From: Streptomyces cirratus
Lineage (GTDB): Bacteria; Actinomycetota; Actinomycetes; Streptomycetales; Streptomycetaceae
NCBI RefSeq assembly: GCF_014650775.1
Contig: NZ_BMVP01000004.1
Span: forward strand, 1-64,000
DNA: 64,000 nucleotides
Direction: 5' to 3'
Every line of letters starts with the position of its first letter. The stretch's first letter is position 1. Below are positions 33,052 through 41,567 of this stretch, piece after piece. The notes beneath the pieces are model-generated. The model did no database searches and was not told where the DNA came from. It was given only the letters and a program-made list of their open reading frames with translations. A program made the translations under genes and the position numbers.

Positions 33052-33837
33052 TCACAGCGAGCCGAGGAACCTGCTGACAGTCGCAGCGAACTCGACCGGG
33101 ACCGTCTCGTGGACGGTGTGCCCGGCCGGGAGCTCAACGAGCCGGGTACGGGGCCGCCGTGCGGCCATGTCCCGCGCGTGTTCGGCGCCGAGCACCACGC
33201 TGCGGCTGCCCCGGATGAGCAAGGCCGGGCAGTCACTGGCGAGCCAATCCTTCCAGTGATCCCCGTTGAGGTGGTGCTGGGAGGCGTTCATGTCCTTTGG
33301 GTCGGACGCAAGGCCCCACCCGTCGGGATACTCGCGCACGGCGCCTTCGAGGTAGCCAGCCGACGGCCCGAGCCCTTCCAGCAGCTCAGCCCGGGTCGCT
33401 GCGCGGTGTGGCCAGGACAGGCCGAAGGACAGGTCGCCATCGACCTCGGCGCCGATGTCCTCGACGATCAATGCGTCCACAAGACCAGGGACCCGTGCCG
33501 CGAGCTGGTAGGCGTTGACGCCTCCCAAGGAGTGGCCGAGTACGACCGCACCATCGATCCCGGAGTGTTCCAGCACTGCCGCAGCGTCCTCGACGTAGCC
33601 GGTGCGGCAGAAGTCGGGAGGACTATCGGAGCGGCCGTGTCCACGCTGGTCTGGCGCGATGACGCGCCAGGAGGGCCCCAGTTCCCCAGCCAGGCGCGTG
33701 AAGGTGCGACCTTCTCCGAAGTGCCCGTGCAGCGCCAGCAGAGGACGACCCGGACCACCGAAGTCGAGATACGACAGGCGACGGCCGGTCACCATCATGG
33801 CTGCGCGCTTCGGCTCGGGCGGGATCGTCGACGTCAT
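33052..33837 (-). CDS. Alpha/beta hydrolase
   Basis: A 261-residue alpha/beta hydrolase fold protein. LLALHGHFGEGRTF contains the oxyanion HG, VIAPDQRGHGRSD is the strand 4 signature, and VVLGHSLGGVNAYQLA carries the nucleophile Ser. VEDIGAEVD follows, and AGHTVHETVP supplies the catalytic His; the acidic member is probably in LLIRGSRSVVLGAEH. It is cytoplasmic and complete, and resembles haloperoxidase-like or epoxide-hydrolase-like enzymes without features that fix a substrate. It follows the FAD oxidoreductase gene's promoter gap and is transcribed the same way. Confidence 0.9.
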   Translation of the reverse strand: MTSTIPPEPKRAAMMVTGRRLSYLDFGGPGRPLLALHGHFGEGRTFTRLAGELGPSWRVIAPDQRGHGRSDSPPDFCRTGYVEDAAAVLEHSGIDGAVVLGHSLGGVNAYQLAARVPGLVDALIVEDIGAEVDGDLSFGLSWPHRAATRAELLEGLGPSAGYLEGAVREYPDGWGLASDPKDMNASQHHLNGDHWKDWLASDCPALLIRGSRSVVLGAEHARDMAARRPRTRLVELPAGHTVHETVPVEFAATVSRFLGSL

Positions 33838-33907
33838 GGTCGTCAGTATGCGTCGGTCCGATCACCCAAGGTCATGAAGCGAGCAGTAGCCAGCACGTCC
33901 GTACGAA

Positions 33908-34084
33908 GTGACCGGGCAGGTGCCTTCCCCCATCCCCGCCTCTACGATCGCCGGGCCGGCCGCGGCCTGGCGCCTTCCTCCTGCCGTCGACGAGCTGCTC
34001 CTGGTCTCCGGGGCTTCGATCGCAGGAGTTCTTGCGGTGATCCGTGTCATCCATGTCCTCCGGCGGCACAGGCATCGCCGCTAG
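33908..34084 (+). CDS. Possible small membrane protein ending in the MITE terminus
   Basis: A 58-codon frame from GTG 33908 encodes a Pro/Ala-rich start and a hydrophobic helix (LLLVSGASIAGVLAVIRVIH) followed by a basic tail LRRHRHRR. Its TAG stop (34082-34084) lies inside the left inverted repeat of the MITE, so the element may have truncated a longer gene. Codon bias is compatible with coding, but there is no strong ribosome binding site and no family is recognised. Confidence 0.3.
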   Translation: MTGQVPSPIPASTIAGPAAAWRLPPAVDELLLVSGASIAGVLAVIRVIHVLRRHRHRR

Positions 34085-34262
34085 GGCGCGTTTCGAAAGT
34101 CCCGCCTGCCCCGCGACGCCCGGCACGCACGCTCGCCGCGTTGTCGGGATCGCCCGTGTACGGCCCGGTACGAGGGCGACCCTCCGCCTTGCGATCGCAC
34201 GCACCGGACGCCGCGGGGCCCGCCCTTCGGGCGGCCGGCGCTACTTTCGAAACACGCCCTAG
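34081..34262. mobile_element. 182-bp MITE with 20-bp terminal inverted repeats
   Basis: The left end (34081-34100) is CTAGGGCGCGTTTCGAAAGT; the right end (34243-34262), read on the minus strand, matches 19 of 20 bases (T for C at position 9). CTAG at the outer ends is a possible target-site sequence, as for IS5-type elements. The interior has no full gene; on the minus strand it reads Arg/Ala/Gly-rich sequence. It is a non-autonomous element that would need a transposase from elsewhere; none is in this window. Confidence 0.88.
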
Positions 34263-34424
34263 CGCTGTGACCGTAGGGGGACCTCGACTCGGGCCACCGG
34301 CCGATGGCCACCCGCCGCTGACATCGGGATGGCGGGCGTTGGCGTGGCGCCAGGGCAGGGACGGCGAAGCCGCCCGTAGGTTCCGCCCGGGTGAGCGGCC
34401 GTGCCGGCCGCGGGGGCGCCGGAC

Positions 34425-34631
34425 TCAGCCGCGGTGGAACAAGTCCTCGTCGTTCGCCGGTGGAACGGTGCTGTTCCGGGGCCGGCTCGGGCGGCGGGGT
34501 ACGGTGCGGCCCTGGGCCAGCCACTGCCGCTCCACCGCGTCGTAGATCGGCGCTTCCGATGGCTGCCCCGACTCCGTGAGCGAGCGGACGAGCTGGGGCC
34601 ACTCGGGAGGCGAAACGGTTCTCTGCTCCAT
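34425..34631 (-). CDS. Small uncharacterised protein
   Basis: A 68-residue frame starting MEQRTVSPPEWPQLVRSLTE, continuing with EAPIYDAVERQWLAQGRTVP and ending DEDLFHRG. The composition (balanced acidic, basic and aromatic residues, low Arg/Ala bias) looks like a genuine soluble small protein. ATG 34631 has only a weak GGCTTGGAC upstream. I do not recognise the family. It lies just right of the MITE, on the opposite strand to the monooxygenase gene. Confidence 0.5.
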   Translation of the reverse strand: MEQRTVSPPEWPQLVRSLTESGQPSEAPIYDAVERQWLAQGRTVPRRPSRPRNSTVPPANDEDLFHRG

Positions 34632-34682
34632 GTCCAAGCCAACGACGCCGCGCCGAGGATGTGGCGGCACGTGACCGTACCG

Positions 34683-34933
34683 TCACCAACCGGACGGATC
34701 GCGCGTCTCCGATGCGGCGTCCTCGTAGGGCCATGACGCCGCGTTGGCCATTTGGGAGCGGGCGGCCGAGGGTGGCCGTCGGCGCGCCGGGTGCCACCAG
34801 CGGTCCATCGGAAGCTCGACGCCGTCCGGGGCCAGGTCGACTGCCACGCGGTGTTGCAGGCTCAGGGTCTCCAGGGACCTCGGGGGAGCCGGACGCGCCC
34901 GGAGCGGTCCAGGGCGACGTGCTCGCGTTCGCT
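34683..34933 (-). pseudogene. C-terminal remnant of an ABC-type ATPase accessory domain, frameshifted
   Basis: From 34933 leftwards one frame reads SEREHVALDRSGRVRLPR. From 34877 the adjacent frame reads SLETLSLQHRVAVDLAPDGV and on to a stop at 34685. Together they make the small beta-strand domain (DxxGRVxLPxxYLExLxLxxRVxV) seen at the C-terminus of some streptomycete ABC transporter ATP-binding proteins. The ATPase core is absent and a frameshift near 34880 splits the domain. The identification rests on a short segment. Confidence 0.4.
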
Positions 34934-35114
34934 GCGCGGGACTCCGCCCTTGCGGGCCCGGCGACGGGCGACATCCCGCCTGATGGGGACGTCGGCGGAC
35001 GCGTGCTCCCTTGCCGGATCCGTCGTCCGTGCCGGAGAGTCCCCGTAGGAACGGCCCCGCCGGTCCCGGCAGGGGTCGGGGCGCGGGGACCGGCGGCGAA
35101 GCGAGGGAGCAGCC

Positions 35115-36347
35115 ATGCAGGGCGGTACGGTCGCGGTGATCGGCGGGAGCATTGCGGGGTGTGCGTTCGCCTCGGCGGCGGCACGTGCCGGGGCGGACGA
35201 GGTGGTGGTGCTGGAACGTACCCGCGGCCGGCTCGCCGACCGCGGACTCGGGCTGTGCATCCACGACGATCGGTCCGCCGAGCTCGCGGCGACCGGCGCC
35301 CTGCCCCCGGGCATCGCCGCCCACCGGCTGACCCGGCGCCGGTGGGTGGTCCGGGACGCCGCCGCCGGGCCGGCCGGGCGGACGTTCTGGGAGCAGCCGT
35401 TCCCCTTCCACTCGTACCATTGGGGACTGCTGTGGAGCGGGTTACGGGAGGCGACGCCGGAATCGGTGGTCTACCGCCAGGGCGCGGCGGTGACGGGGGT
35501 GGCTGCCGGCGGGGACCGGGCCCGGGTGCGGCTCGGAGACGGGGCGGTCGAGGAGTACGACCTGGCCGTCGGCGCCGACGGCTACCGCTCGGTGGTGCGG
35601 GAGGCGGTCAGCCGTACCTCGCGCCCCGAGTACGCCGGGTACGTCTGCTGGCGCGGGAACTTCGACGCCCGGCGGCTGGCGGAGACCGGCGAGGCGGACT
35701 GGCCGCGCGACGCCGTGACCACCGTGTGCTTCGAGGGCGGCAGCTGCGTCGTGTACCGCATCCCCGGCCCGGCCGGCTCCAGGGTGAACTGGGTCCTGTA
35801 CGCGATGCCCCCGCAGAGCGGCCGGCTGCGGCTGGACGACCCCACCAGCTTCCCGCCCGGCCGGCTCACGGCCGAACTCGCGGCGGCGCTGCCGGAGTTG
35901 CTGGAACGCGACTTCCCGCCGTACTGGGCCCGCGTCATCTCGCTCACCGACGCCGAGCACACCTTCGTCCAGCCGATCTACGACCTGGCGAGCGCGCACA
36001 CCACCGCGGGCCGCTTCCTGCTGGCGGGGGACGCGGCGGTCGTCGCGCGCCCGCACACCACCAGCGGGGCGGCGAAGGCCCTCCAGGACGCCAGCGCGTT
36101 CGAGACCGCCTGGCGCCGGTCGGGCTCCTGGGACGAGCTGCTGGACGCCTACCGGGCGGCGCGGGGGCCCGCGGGCCGGGAACTCGTCGCCCTGGCCCGC
36201 AGGCTCGGCCGGGCCCAGGTGGAGCGGACGCCCGCCTGGGCCGTGATGGACGGCCGTGCGGCGCAGGCCTGGTGGCGGGACCAGCTCGCGGACGCGGCGG
36301 ACATCGGCGGCCAGGCCATGACCGCCCCGAAGCCGGCCGTGGGGTGA
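35115..36347 (+). CDS. FAD-dependent aromatic-type monooxygenase
   Basis: A 410-residue group A flavoprotein hydroxylase. TVAVIGGSIAGCAFASAAAR is the N-terminal FAD dinucleotide motif and VVLERTRG the acidic end of strand 2. DLAVGADGYRSVVREAV is the DG motif, and GRFLLAGDAAVVARPHTTSG the GD motif, with the usual GDAAH-P changed to GDAAVVARPHT, close to 2,6-dihydroxypyridine hydroxylase. It hydroxylates an aromatic or enol-type substrate using NAD(P)H and oxygen. GAGGGAGCAGCC precedes the ATG. Single gene, convergent with the WYL regulator with seven bases between the stops. Confidence 0.92.
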   Translation: MQGGTVAVIGGSIAGCAFASAAARAGADEVVVLERTRGRLADRGLGLCIHDDRSAELAATGALPPGIAAHRLTRRRWVVRDAAAGPAGRTFWEQPFPFHSYHWGLLWSGLREATPESVVYRQGAAVTGVAAGGDRARVRLGDGAVEEYDLAVGADGYRSVVREAVSRTSRPEYAGYVCWRGNFDARRLAETGEADWPRDAVTTVCFEGGSCVVYRIPGPAGSRVNWVLYAMPPQSGRLRLDDPTSFPPGRLTAELAAALPELLERDFPPYWARVISLTDAEHTFVQPIYDLASAHTTAGRFLLAGDAAVVARPHTTSGAAKALQDASAFETAWRRSGSWDELLDAYRAARGPAGRELVALARRLGRAQVERTPAWAVMDGRAAQAWWRDQLADAADIGGQAMTAPKPAVG

Positions 36348-36354
36348 CAGCCCC

Positions 36355-37350
36355 TCACCGTTCGCGCGTCCGGGCTCGAAGGGGACGGCTCTGCCGCTCG
36401 TCGTCGTTGTCCTCGAACAGTGCCCGGGTACGGCGCAGCAGAGCTTCCCGTACATCGTCCGGTGACAGGACCCTCAGTGGTGTGGCCAGGCTGAGGAGGT
36501 ACCTGGCGAGCCCGTCCGCGTCGGGGCCGCCGATGTCGACGACCGTGGCGTCGGGGCCTTCCGGGCGGTGCGTACCGACCGTCGCCGGGATCAGCCGAAG
36601 CGCCTGTTCCAGGGGCAGAGGGAGACGGATCGTCACGTAGAGCGGGTAGGCGCCGGCCGCGATGGACTGGGAGACGAGCAGAGCCGGGTCGGGTGGGTCG
36701 CCGAGTTCCACCGGGCGCCCGGTCGGCTGTATCCGGCCGATCCGGTCCGCCCGGAAGGTACGCCATTGGTCCCGCGTCACGTCCCGGGCGACGAAGTACC
36801 AACGGCGTCCCGTGTGCACCAGGCGGTACGGGTCGACCTCCCGGACCGTGTCCTTCCCTTCCCGGTCACGGTATGACAGTCGGCTGCGCTCGCCCCGGCG
36901 GCATGCGGCGGCCAGTTCCAGCAGCATGCCGGGCGTGATCTGCGGTTCGTCGGGTCTCGCGGTGTGCACGAAGGCGGCGTCCATCTCGCCCAGTCGGTCC
37001 GCGATCCGGCGGGGCAGCACCTGACGTAGTTTCAGCAGGGCCGACAGCGCGGCCTGGTCGCCGCCGAGGACGCCGCTGAGCGCGGCCTCGCGCAGCCCGA
37101 CGGCCACGGCCAGTGCCTCTTCGTCGTCGAGGACCAACGGCGGCACCCGGGTCCCGGCACGCAGGCGGTAGCCGCCCCACGGCCCGGGGTCGGACTCGAC
37201 TCCGTAGCCGAGTTCTCGCAGCCTTGCGACGTCTCGCCGCACCGTGCGCTCGGTGACCGCCATCTTGTCGGCCAGCTCGCCGCAGGTCCACGACGGCCGT
37301 ACGGACAGGAGCGAGACGAGTCGCAGCAGGCGCGCGGATGTGCTGATCAC
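36355..37350 (-). CDS. WYL-domain transcriptional regulator
   Basis: A 331-residue DeoR/YafY-like regulator. The N-terminal winged helix has SARLLRLVSLLSVRPSW, then VTERTVRRDVARLRELGYGV. The WYL domain is at about 140-235 (SRLSYRDREGKDTVREVDPY, HTGRRWYFVARDVTRDQWRT, RADRIGRI) and the WCX dimer domain is at the end. It binds DNA and responds to nucleic-acid or small-molecule ligands. The GTG at 37350 is preferred because relatives start close to STSARLLRL, although a GTG at 37368 is possible. Its start lies 19 bases from a perfect 9-7-9 palindrome shared with the divergent VOC gene, so it is likely autoregulated. Confidence 0.9.
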   Translation of the reverse strand: MISTSARLLRLVSLLSVRPSWTCGELADKMAVTERTVRRDVARLRELGYGVESDPGPWGGYRLRAGTRVPPLVLDDEEALAVAVGLREAALSGVLGGDQAALSALLKLRQVLPRRIADRLGEMDAAFVHTARPDEPQITPGMLLELAAACRRGERSRLSYRDREGKDTVREVDPYRLVHTGRRWYFVARDVTRDQWRTFRADRIGRIQPTGRPVELGDPPDPALLVSQSIAAGAYPLYVTIRLPLPLEQALRLIPATVGTHRPEGPDATVVDIGGPDADGLARYLLSLATPLRVLSPDDVREALLRRTRALFEDNDDERQSRPLRARTRER

Positions 37351-37368
37351 CTCCGAAGTGTCCCGCAC

Positions 37369-37393
37369 GACCAGGACCGTAACTGTCCTGGTC
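37369..37393. promoter_or_regulatory. Perfect palindromic operator between WYL regulator and VOC gene
   Basis: GACCAGGAC and GTCCTGGTC flank a 7-base spacer (CGTAACT). It is centred in the 62-base divergent gap and ends 19 bases before the VOC start codon. The symmetry and position make it the likely binding site of the WYL regulator, controlling both genes. Confidence 0.8.
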
Positions 37394-37412
37394 CCGTCAT
37401 AGCGTCCTTCCC

Positions 37413-37799
37413 ATGAGCACAGAAGACACCTCCGCACCCGCGATCCGCTACGCGGCCGTCACTTTCGACTGCCCGGACCCCGCCGAACTGGCCCGCTTCT
37501 ACGGCGACGCCCTCGGCCTGCCCGTCGCCTACTCCTCTGACGACTTCGTCCTCCTCGGCCAGGAGGGCTCGGCCGGGCTGGGGTTCAGCCGGCTGGCCGA
37601 CTACCGGCGTCCCACCTGGCCGGACCCTTCCCAGGAGAAGCAGGCGCACATCGAACTGGGCGTCGACGACTTGGAGGTCGCGCAGGCCTGGCTGCTCGCC
37701 CTGGGGGCCGTCGAGCCCACGGTTCAGCCGGAACCCGACAGGTGGCGGGTCCTGCTGGACCCCGCGGGCCACCCCTTCTGCATCACCACCCTGGTCTGA
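37413..37799 (+). CDS. VOC-superfamily protein controlled by a WYL regulator
   Basis: A 128-residue glyoxalase/bleomycin-resistance-like protein. YAAVTFDCPDPAELARFYGD opens the first repeat, KQAHIELGVDDLEVAQAWLL with its His the second, and RVLLDPAGHPFCIT is the strongly conserved end. It matches the small actinobacterial VOC type often paired with a WYL regulator. Divergent from that regulator with only 62 bases between starts. Substrate unknown; binding or resistance to a toxic small molecule is possible. Confidence 0.92.
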   Translation: MSTEDTSAPAIRYAAVTFDCPDPAELARFYGDALGLPVAYSSDDFVLLGQEGSAGLGFSRLADYRRPTWPDPSQEKQAHIELGVDDLEVAQAWLLALGAVEPTVQPEPDRWRVLLDPAGHPFCITTLV

Positions 37800-37815
37800 G
37801 CGTGATCGGCCGTCG

Positions 37816-40422
37816 TCATCGAGGCTCCTGGCGGCGGGTGTCCACCACCGCCAGGAGTTTGCCGCTCGTGGGGCTGCGGTCCAGTGCGGCGCCGTCGACG
37901 GCCTCGACCACCAGGTCCAGCAGTCGTTCGGTCACCGCCGCGCGGAGTTCCGGATAGCCGGTCAGGAAGACCTCCCGGAGACGCTCCGGATCCGTCGTCC
38001 CGCCGCGCTCCACCCGCACGGTGAGCCGCTCGCGCGCGTCCGCCGCCTCCAGGCGGATCTGCAACTCACCCCGGTAGCCGCCCTGTTCTTCGGCCAGGCT
38101 CAGGATGCGGCGGTGGTTGAGGAAGTACGTCGCCACCCGCATCACGTCACCGGTGCGCCCCATCAACTCGAAGCGGGGCGCGTGCCGCCCGCAGGCGCAC
38201 CGGCCGGGGACTTCCCGTCCGAGGTCGCCTATCAGGTACCGGCCCAATTGCTGGCCGCGCCGGGCGTGCGTGGTGAAGACCAGCCGGCCCGTTTCGCCCG
38301 GGGCCACGGGCCGGTCCTCGGCGAGGTCGACGATCTCCATCGTGTGCAGGTCGGCGTGCAGGTGGTGGACGCCGCCCGAGCTCTCGGTGCACTGGTAGCC
38401 CAGCGGGCCCAGATCGGTGCTGCCGTAGGTGATCGAGTGGACGACCTCGATGCCGAACCTCTCCTCCAGGGCGCGGCGCTGCTCCCGCGTGAAGTGCTCG
38501 CCGCCGTAGAAGATCTTGCGCAGGCCGCCGTACGCGCGCAGCGTTTCCTCCTGCGCGTGCAGGAGCTGCCAGAGGTAGGAGGGCATTCCGAACAGCGTGT
38601 CGGCCCCGTGGTCGACGATGGCCCGGGCGGTCGCCCGGTGGTCGGGCCCGGCGGACAGGGGGAGCTGGACCCCGCCCAGGCGTTCCAGCACGGAGAAGAA
38701 GCTGATGAAGCTGCCGTACATGGCGCCGCAGTAGAAGAGGTTGGCGGTGCGGTCCCCGACCGGGTCGTAGCCCGCGGCGAGCAGGCCGCGGGCGGCGGCG
38801 TGCATCTGGGTGTCGTAGTCGTCGTAGCTGAAGAGCGACAGCGCCGGCTCGCCCGTGCTCCCGCCGCTGCGGAAGTACAGCTCGGCATCCTCCCGTGCCA
38901 GCCGGCGGCCCTGTTCCTGAGCGTCCTCCTTGCCGACCAGCGGACCCGCGGGCTGCGGCAGGACGACGGGACGGGCGAGGTCGTCCAGACAGGCGGTGGT
39001 GGCGAAGCGGGCCGGGTCGGCCTGGACCGCGACGCGGCGGCTGTAGCGCTGCAGGGCGTACACGCCGTCGTGGGGTTCACCCGCGTAGCTGTCCAGCATG
39101 GAGCCGACCGGCGTCACCCGGGTGACGCCCGCTGCCAGCGCGGTACGGGCGAGCTCGGCGATGTCGGTGGGGCTGCCCGCGAGGCCGGCCGTCTGCAGGT
39201 AACGGCGCATCGGTCGCAGGGTGGTGATCAACTGCTTGCGGGGCAGTGGTTTGACCCACACGCTGCGGTGCAGCGGTGAGGCGGCGAGCGGCGAGCGGGT
39301 GTCGGCCATGACCCGCCACGAGCCGTCCGGGGCGGCGAACACACGCGTCAGACCGAGGTGTTCCTCCAGCCGGGCCACCAGTTCGGTGGTGGTCAGCTCC
39401 GCCTCCTCGGCGGGGTCCGGGCCGTCCGCCTCGGCCGCGGACGCGGCGGGCGGCCGGGATGCGAGGACCGCGGCGAATCGCCCGGCGAAGGCGAAGACCT
39501 CGCCCTCGTCCGCGGTGTCGAGGTAGACGACCTGGGGGCTGGAGCACGCCTGCTGCTCGTGCAGGCACACATCGGCCGCGAGGGCGTCGAGGGTACCGGC
39601 GTCGGACCAGGCGTCGGCGGTGAGGTAGGCGAAGGAGATGCGGTGTCCCCACTCCACCAGCCGGCAGCCGGGCGGGACGTGCGCCGCCACCCCTTCGACG
39701 GCGCCTTCGCCGCCCCATACGGCCACGGCGTCCGCGGGTGCGCACATCAGACGCAGCCATTCCTGCCGGGAGGACGGGAAGCGCAGGACGACGATCCGCG
39801 CGGCCAGGGCGCCGCTGGGGTCCAGAGCGGCCAGCTCGGCCATCAGGTGCTGCGTCAGCAGGGTGTCGGCGCTGCTGGTCTTGAGGATGTTGACGTTTCC
39901 GGCGAGCAGGCCCTCGACGATGCTGAGTGGTGCGACGGTCGCGCTGTTGCCCGGGGCGATGTGGGCGACCAGGCCGACGGGCGCCCAGGCCTCGTAGACC
40001 GTTTCGCGCGGATCGGCGCGGTTCAGCCGGCCGGGGGTCGCGCTGCCGAGCTCCCGGCGCAGCTTGCGGGTGAGCTCGCGACGGCCGAGGGCGCCGCCGA
40101 GCTCCACCAGGACCGCCGGGTCCTCCCCGTCGGGCAGGTGTGCGGCGAGCCGGGCGTGTACGGGGTGGGCCGGGTCGCACAGGGCGGCGGCGAGGGCGTC
40201 GCAGGCGGCCAGCACGGTCTCGGTCTCCAGCACCGAGGCGAGCGCCGCCTCCACGGCCGCCGGCAGGTCGGCGAGGCGGCGCGCGGCGTCCTCGTCGCGG
40301 ATGAAGGAACCCTGCCAGTAGTGGTGCGCGACGCCGGTGCCGTGCCGGCCGTCCGGGGACACGGCCACGGTCTGGCGACAAGTCACGGTGTCGGTGTCGG
40401 TCGCGGTCTGCATCTCGCTCAC
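37816..40422 (-). CDS. LuxC-type acyl reductase fused to a PaaK/LuxE-like adenylate-forming domain
   Basis: An 868-residue two-domain enzyme. Residues about 1-470 are an acyl-CoA/acyl-enzyme reductase of the LuxC family: APVGLVAHIAPGNSATVAPL and LLAGNVNILKTSS form the nucleotide-binding part, LHEQQACSSPQVVYL holds the catalytic Cys near residue 293 (LuxC uses Cys286), and RVTPVGSMLDSYAGEPHDGV ends the domain. From about 500 a ligase-like domain follows: YFRSGGSTGEPALSLF (nucleotide loop), ITYGSTDLGPLGYQC and GRTGDVMRVATYFL. Together they should activate an acid and reduce it to an aldehyde with NADPH, without release. GTG 40422 overlaps the stop of the LuxE-like gene; AAGGGA precedes it. Confidence 0.9.
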   Translation of the reverse strand: MSEMQTATDTDTVTCRQTVAVSPDGRHGTGVAHHYWQGSFIRDEDAARRLADLPAAVEAALASVLETETVLAACDALAAALCDPAHPVHARLAAHLPDGEDPAVLVELGGALGRRELTRKLRRELGSATPGRLNRADPRETVYEAWAPVGLVAHIAPGNSATVAPLSIVEGLLAGNVNILKTSSADTLLTQHLMAELAALDPSGALAARIVVLRFPSSRQEWLRLMCAPADAVAVWGGEGAVEGVAAHVPPGCRLVEWGHRISFAYLTADAWSDAGTLDALAADVCLHEQQACSSPQVVYLDTADEGEVFAFAGRFAAVLASRPPAASAAEADGPDPAEEAELTTTELVARLEEHLGLTRVFAAPDGSWRVMADTRSPLAASPLHRSVWVKPLPRKQLITTLRPMRRYLQTAGLAGSPTDIAELARTALAAGVTRVTPVGSMLDSYAGEPHDGVYALQRYSRRVAVQADPARFATTACLDDLARPVVLPQPAGPLVGKEDAQEQGRRLAREDAELYFRSGGSTGEPALSLFSYDDYDTQMHAAARGLLAAGYDPVGDRTANLFYCGAMYGSFISFFSVLERLGGVQLPLSAGPDHRATARAIVDHGADTLFGMPSYLWQLLHAQEETLRAYGGLRKIFYGGEHFTREQRRALEERFGIEVVHSITYGSTDLGPLGYQCTESSGGVHHLHADLHTMEIVDLAEDRPVAPGETGRLVFTTHARRGQQLGRYLIGDLGREVPGRCACGRHAPRFELMGRTGDVMRVATYFLNHRRILSLAEEQGGYRGELQIRLEAADARERLTVRVERGGTTDPERLREVFLTGYPELRAAVTERLLDLVVEAVDGAALDRSPTSGKLLAVVDTRRQEPR

Positions 40423-41567
40423 GCCATTCCCTTCATCAGTTCTGCTGCGGCCACCGCGCAGCTGCGGTTGCGGCTCACCCCGGCGCGGCCGTGGACGGTG
40501 AACCAGGGGGTCTCCAGCTCGCACCCGCAGGCGTCTCCCGGCCGGAGGGAGGCGAGGTCGCCCATGACCACGCTCTGGGCCGGTACCGAGGTGATGTACG
40601 GCGATACGAGGTGCAGGTAGCCCGGTTCCCCGTAGGGCAGGGGTTCGAGCGTGCGCGTGGAGAGGATCGCGACCCGGGACCAGACGGGCGCGTGCAGCCG
40701 GTGGTGGTCGCACTCGATGTACGGGATGCAGTGCTCCACCGACCCGAAGGTGTCGCGGATCCGCTCGCCGGGAATGCCGAGCTGCTCGGTGACGCGCGCG
40801 TACAGCTCCTCCTTGCCGATGCGCCGGTCGGCGTGTCCCTTCCAGCCGCCGCCGAGGACGACGAGGGACCCCTCGGGCAGGCGCAACGGGGGCAGTCCCA
40901 TGGCCCGCATCCGCTCCAGCGTGAAGAAGAGGAAGGCGGGGAAGCCGAGGATGCGGACCGGTGCGTCCTCCCGCTCGAAGCGGCGCAGCGCGGCGATGCA
41001 GCCGAAGGGGTCGAACTCGTGGTCGCCGCCGGTGTTGCGCAGGGCGTACTCGACGCTGCGCGCCGGGGCGAAGTCGCACAGGTAGTTGTCGGTGAAGGCC
41101 GTCCCGAGGTTCAGGGAGGGGGCCGGTTCGTAGCTGTAGAGGAGGTAGTTGACCTCCTGGTCGGGGGTGATCCACCCGTTGCGCTCGAAGATCCGGGCGA
41201 CCATGCGCTGCGCGGAGCGGATGGTCCAGTGGTCGAAGAACATCTGCGACTTCTGGCCGGTGGTTCCGGAGGAGGTCAGGTGCAGCTCGACCTCCTCGCG
41301 CGCGACGGAGAGCACCTCGTGCCGCTTGAAGAAGTTCGCGTGGACCAGCGGCGCCCGGTACGGGTGCGCCTCGGGGGTGGCTTCGTACAACGAGCGGAAG
41401 AACGGGGAACGTTCGGCGTGCCAGGCGTTGGTCTCGGCCATGGCGGCGGCGAACAGAGCGTCGTGCTCGGGCCCGTGGGCATAGGGGTCGGTCAGGTCGC
41501 ACAGCCGTTGCACGTGCGGCAGGAGGGCCGGGTCGGGTACGGCGACCGGCGCGAGATGGGGGTTCAT
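40419..41567 (-). CDS. LuxE-type acyl-protein synthetase
   Basis: A 382-residue adenylate-forming enzyme of the LuxE (acyl-protein synthetase) family. FFRSLYEATPEAHPYRAPLV starts the domain. ELHLTSSGTTGQKSQMFFDH is the nucleotide loop, FPAFLFFTLERM and DTFGSVEHCIPYIEC follow, and DACGCELETPWFTVHGRAG the end. RNRSCAVAAAELM near the C-terminus contains Cys370, matching the C-terminal Cys364 of LuxE that receives the acyl group. In bioluminescent bacteria LuxE transfers the fatty acyl group to LuxC for reduction; here the LuxC domain is encoded by the next, overlapping gene. No luciferase (LuxA/LuxB) genes are present, so the aldehyde serves another purpose. Confidence 0.9.
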   Translation of the reverse strand: MNPHLAPVAVPDPALLPHVQRLCDLTDPYAHGPEHDALFAAAMAETNAWHAERSPFFRSLYEATPEAHPYRAPLVHANFFKRHEVLSVAREEVELHLTSSGTTGQKSQMFFDHWTIRSAQRMVARIFERNGWITPDQEVNYLLYSYEPAPSLNLGTAFTDNYLCDFAPARSVEYALRNTGGDHEFDPFGCIAALRRFEREDAPVRILGFPAFLFFTLERMRAMGLPPLRLPEGSLVVLGGGWKGHADRRIGKEELYARVTEQLGIPGERIRDTFGSVEHCIPYIECDHHRLHAPVWSRVAILSTRTLEPLPYGEPGYLHLVSPYITSVPAQSVVMGDLASLRPGDACGCELETPWFTVHGRAGVSRNRSCAVAAAELMKGMA

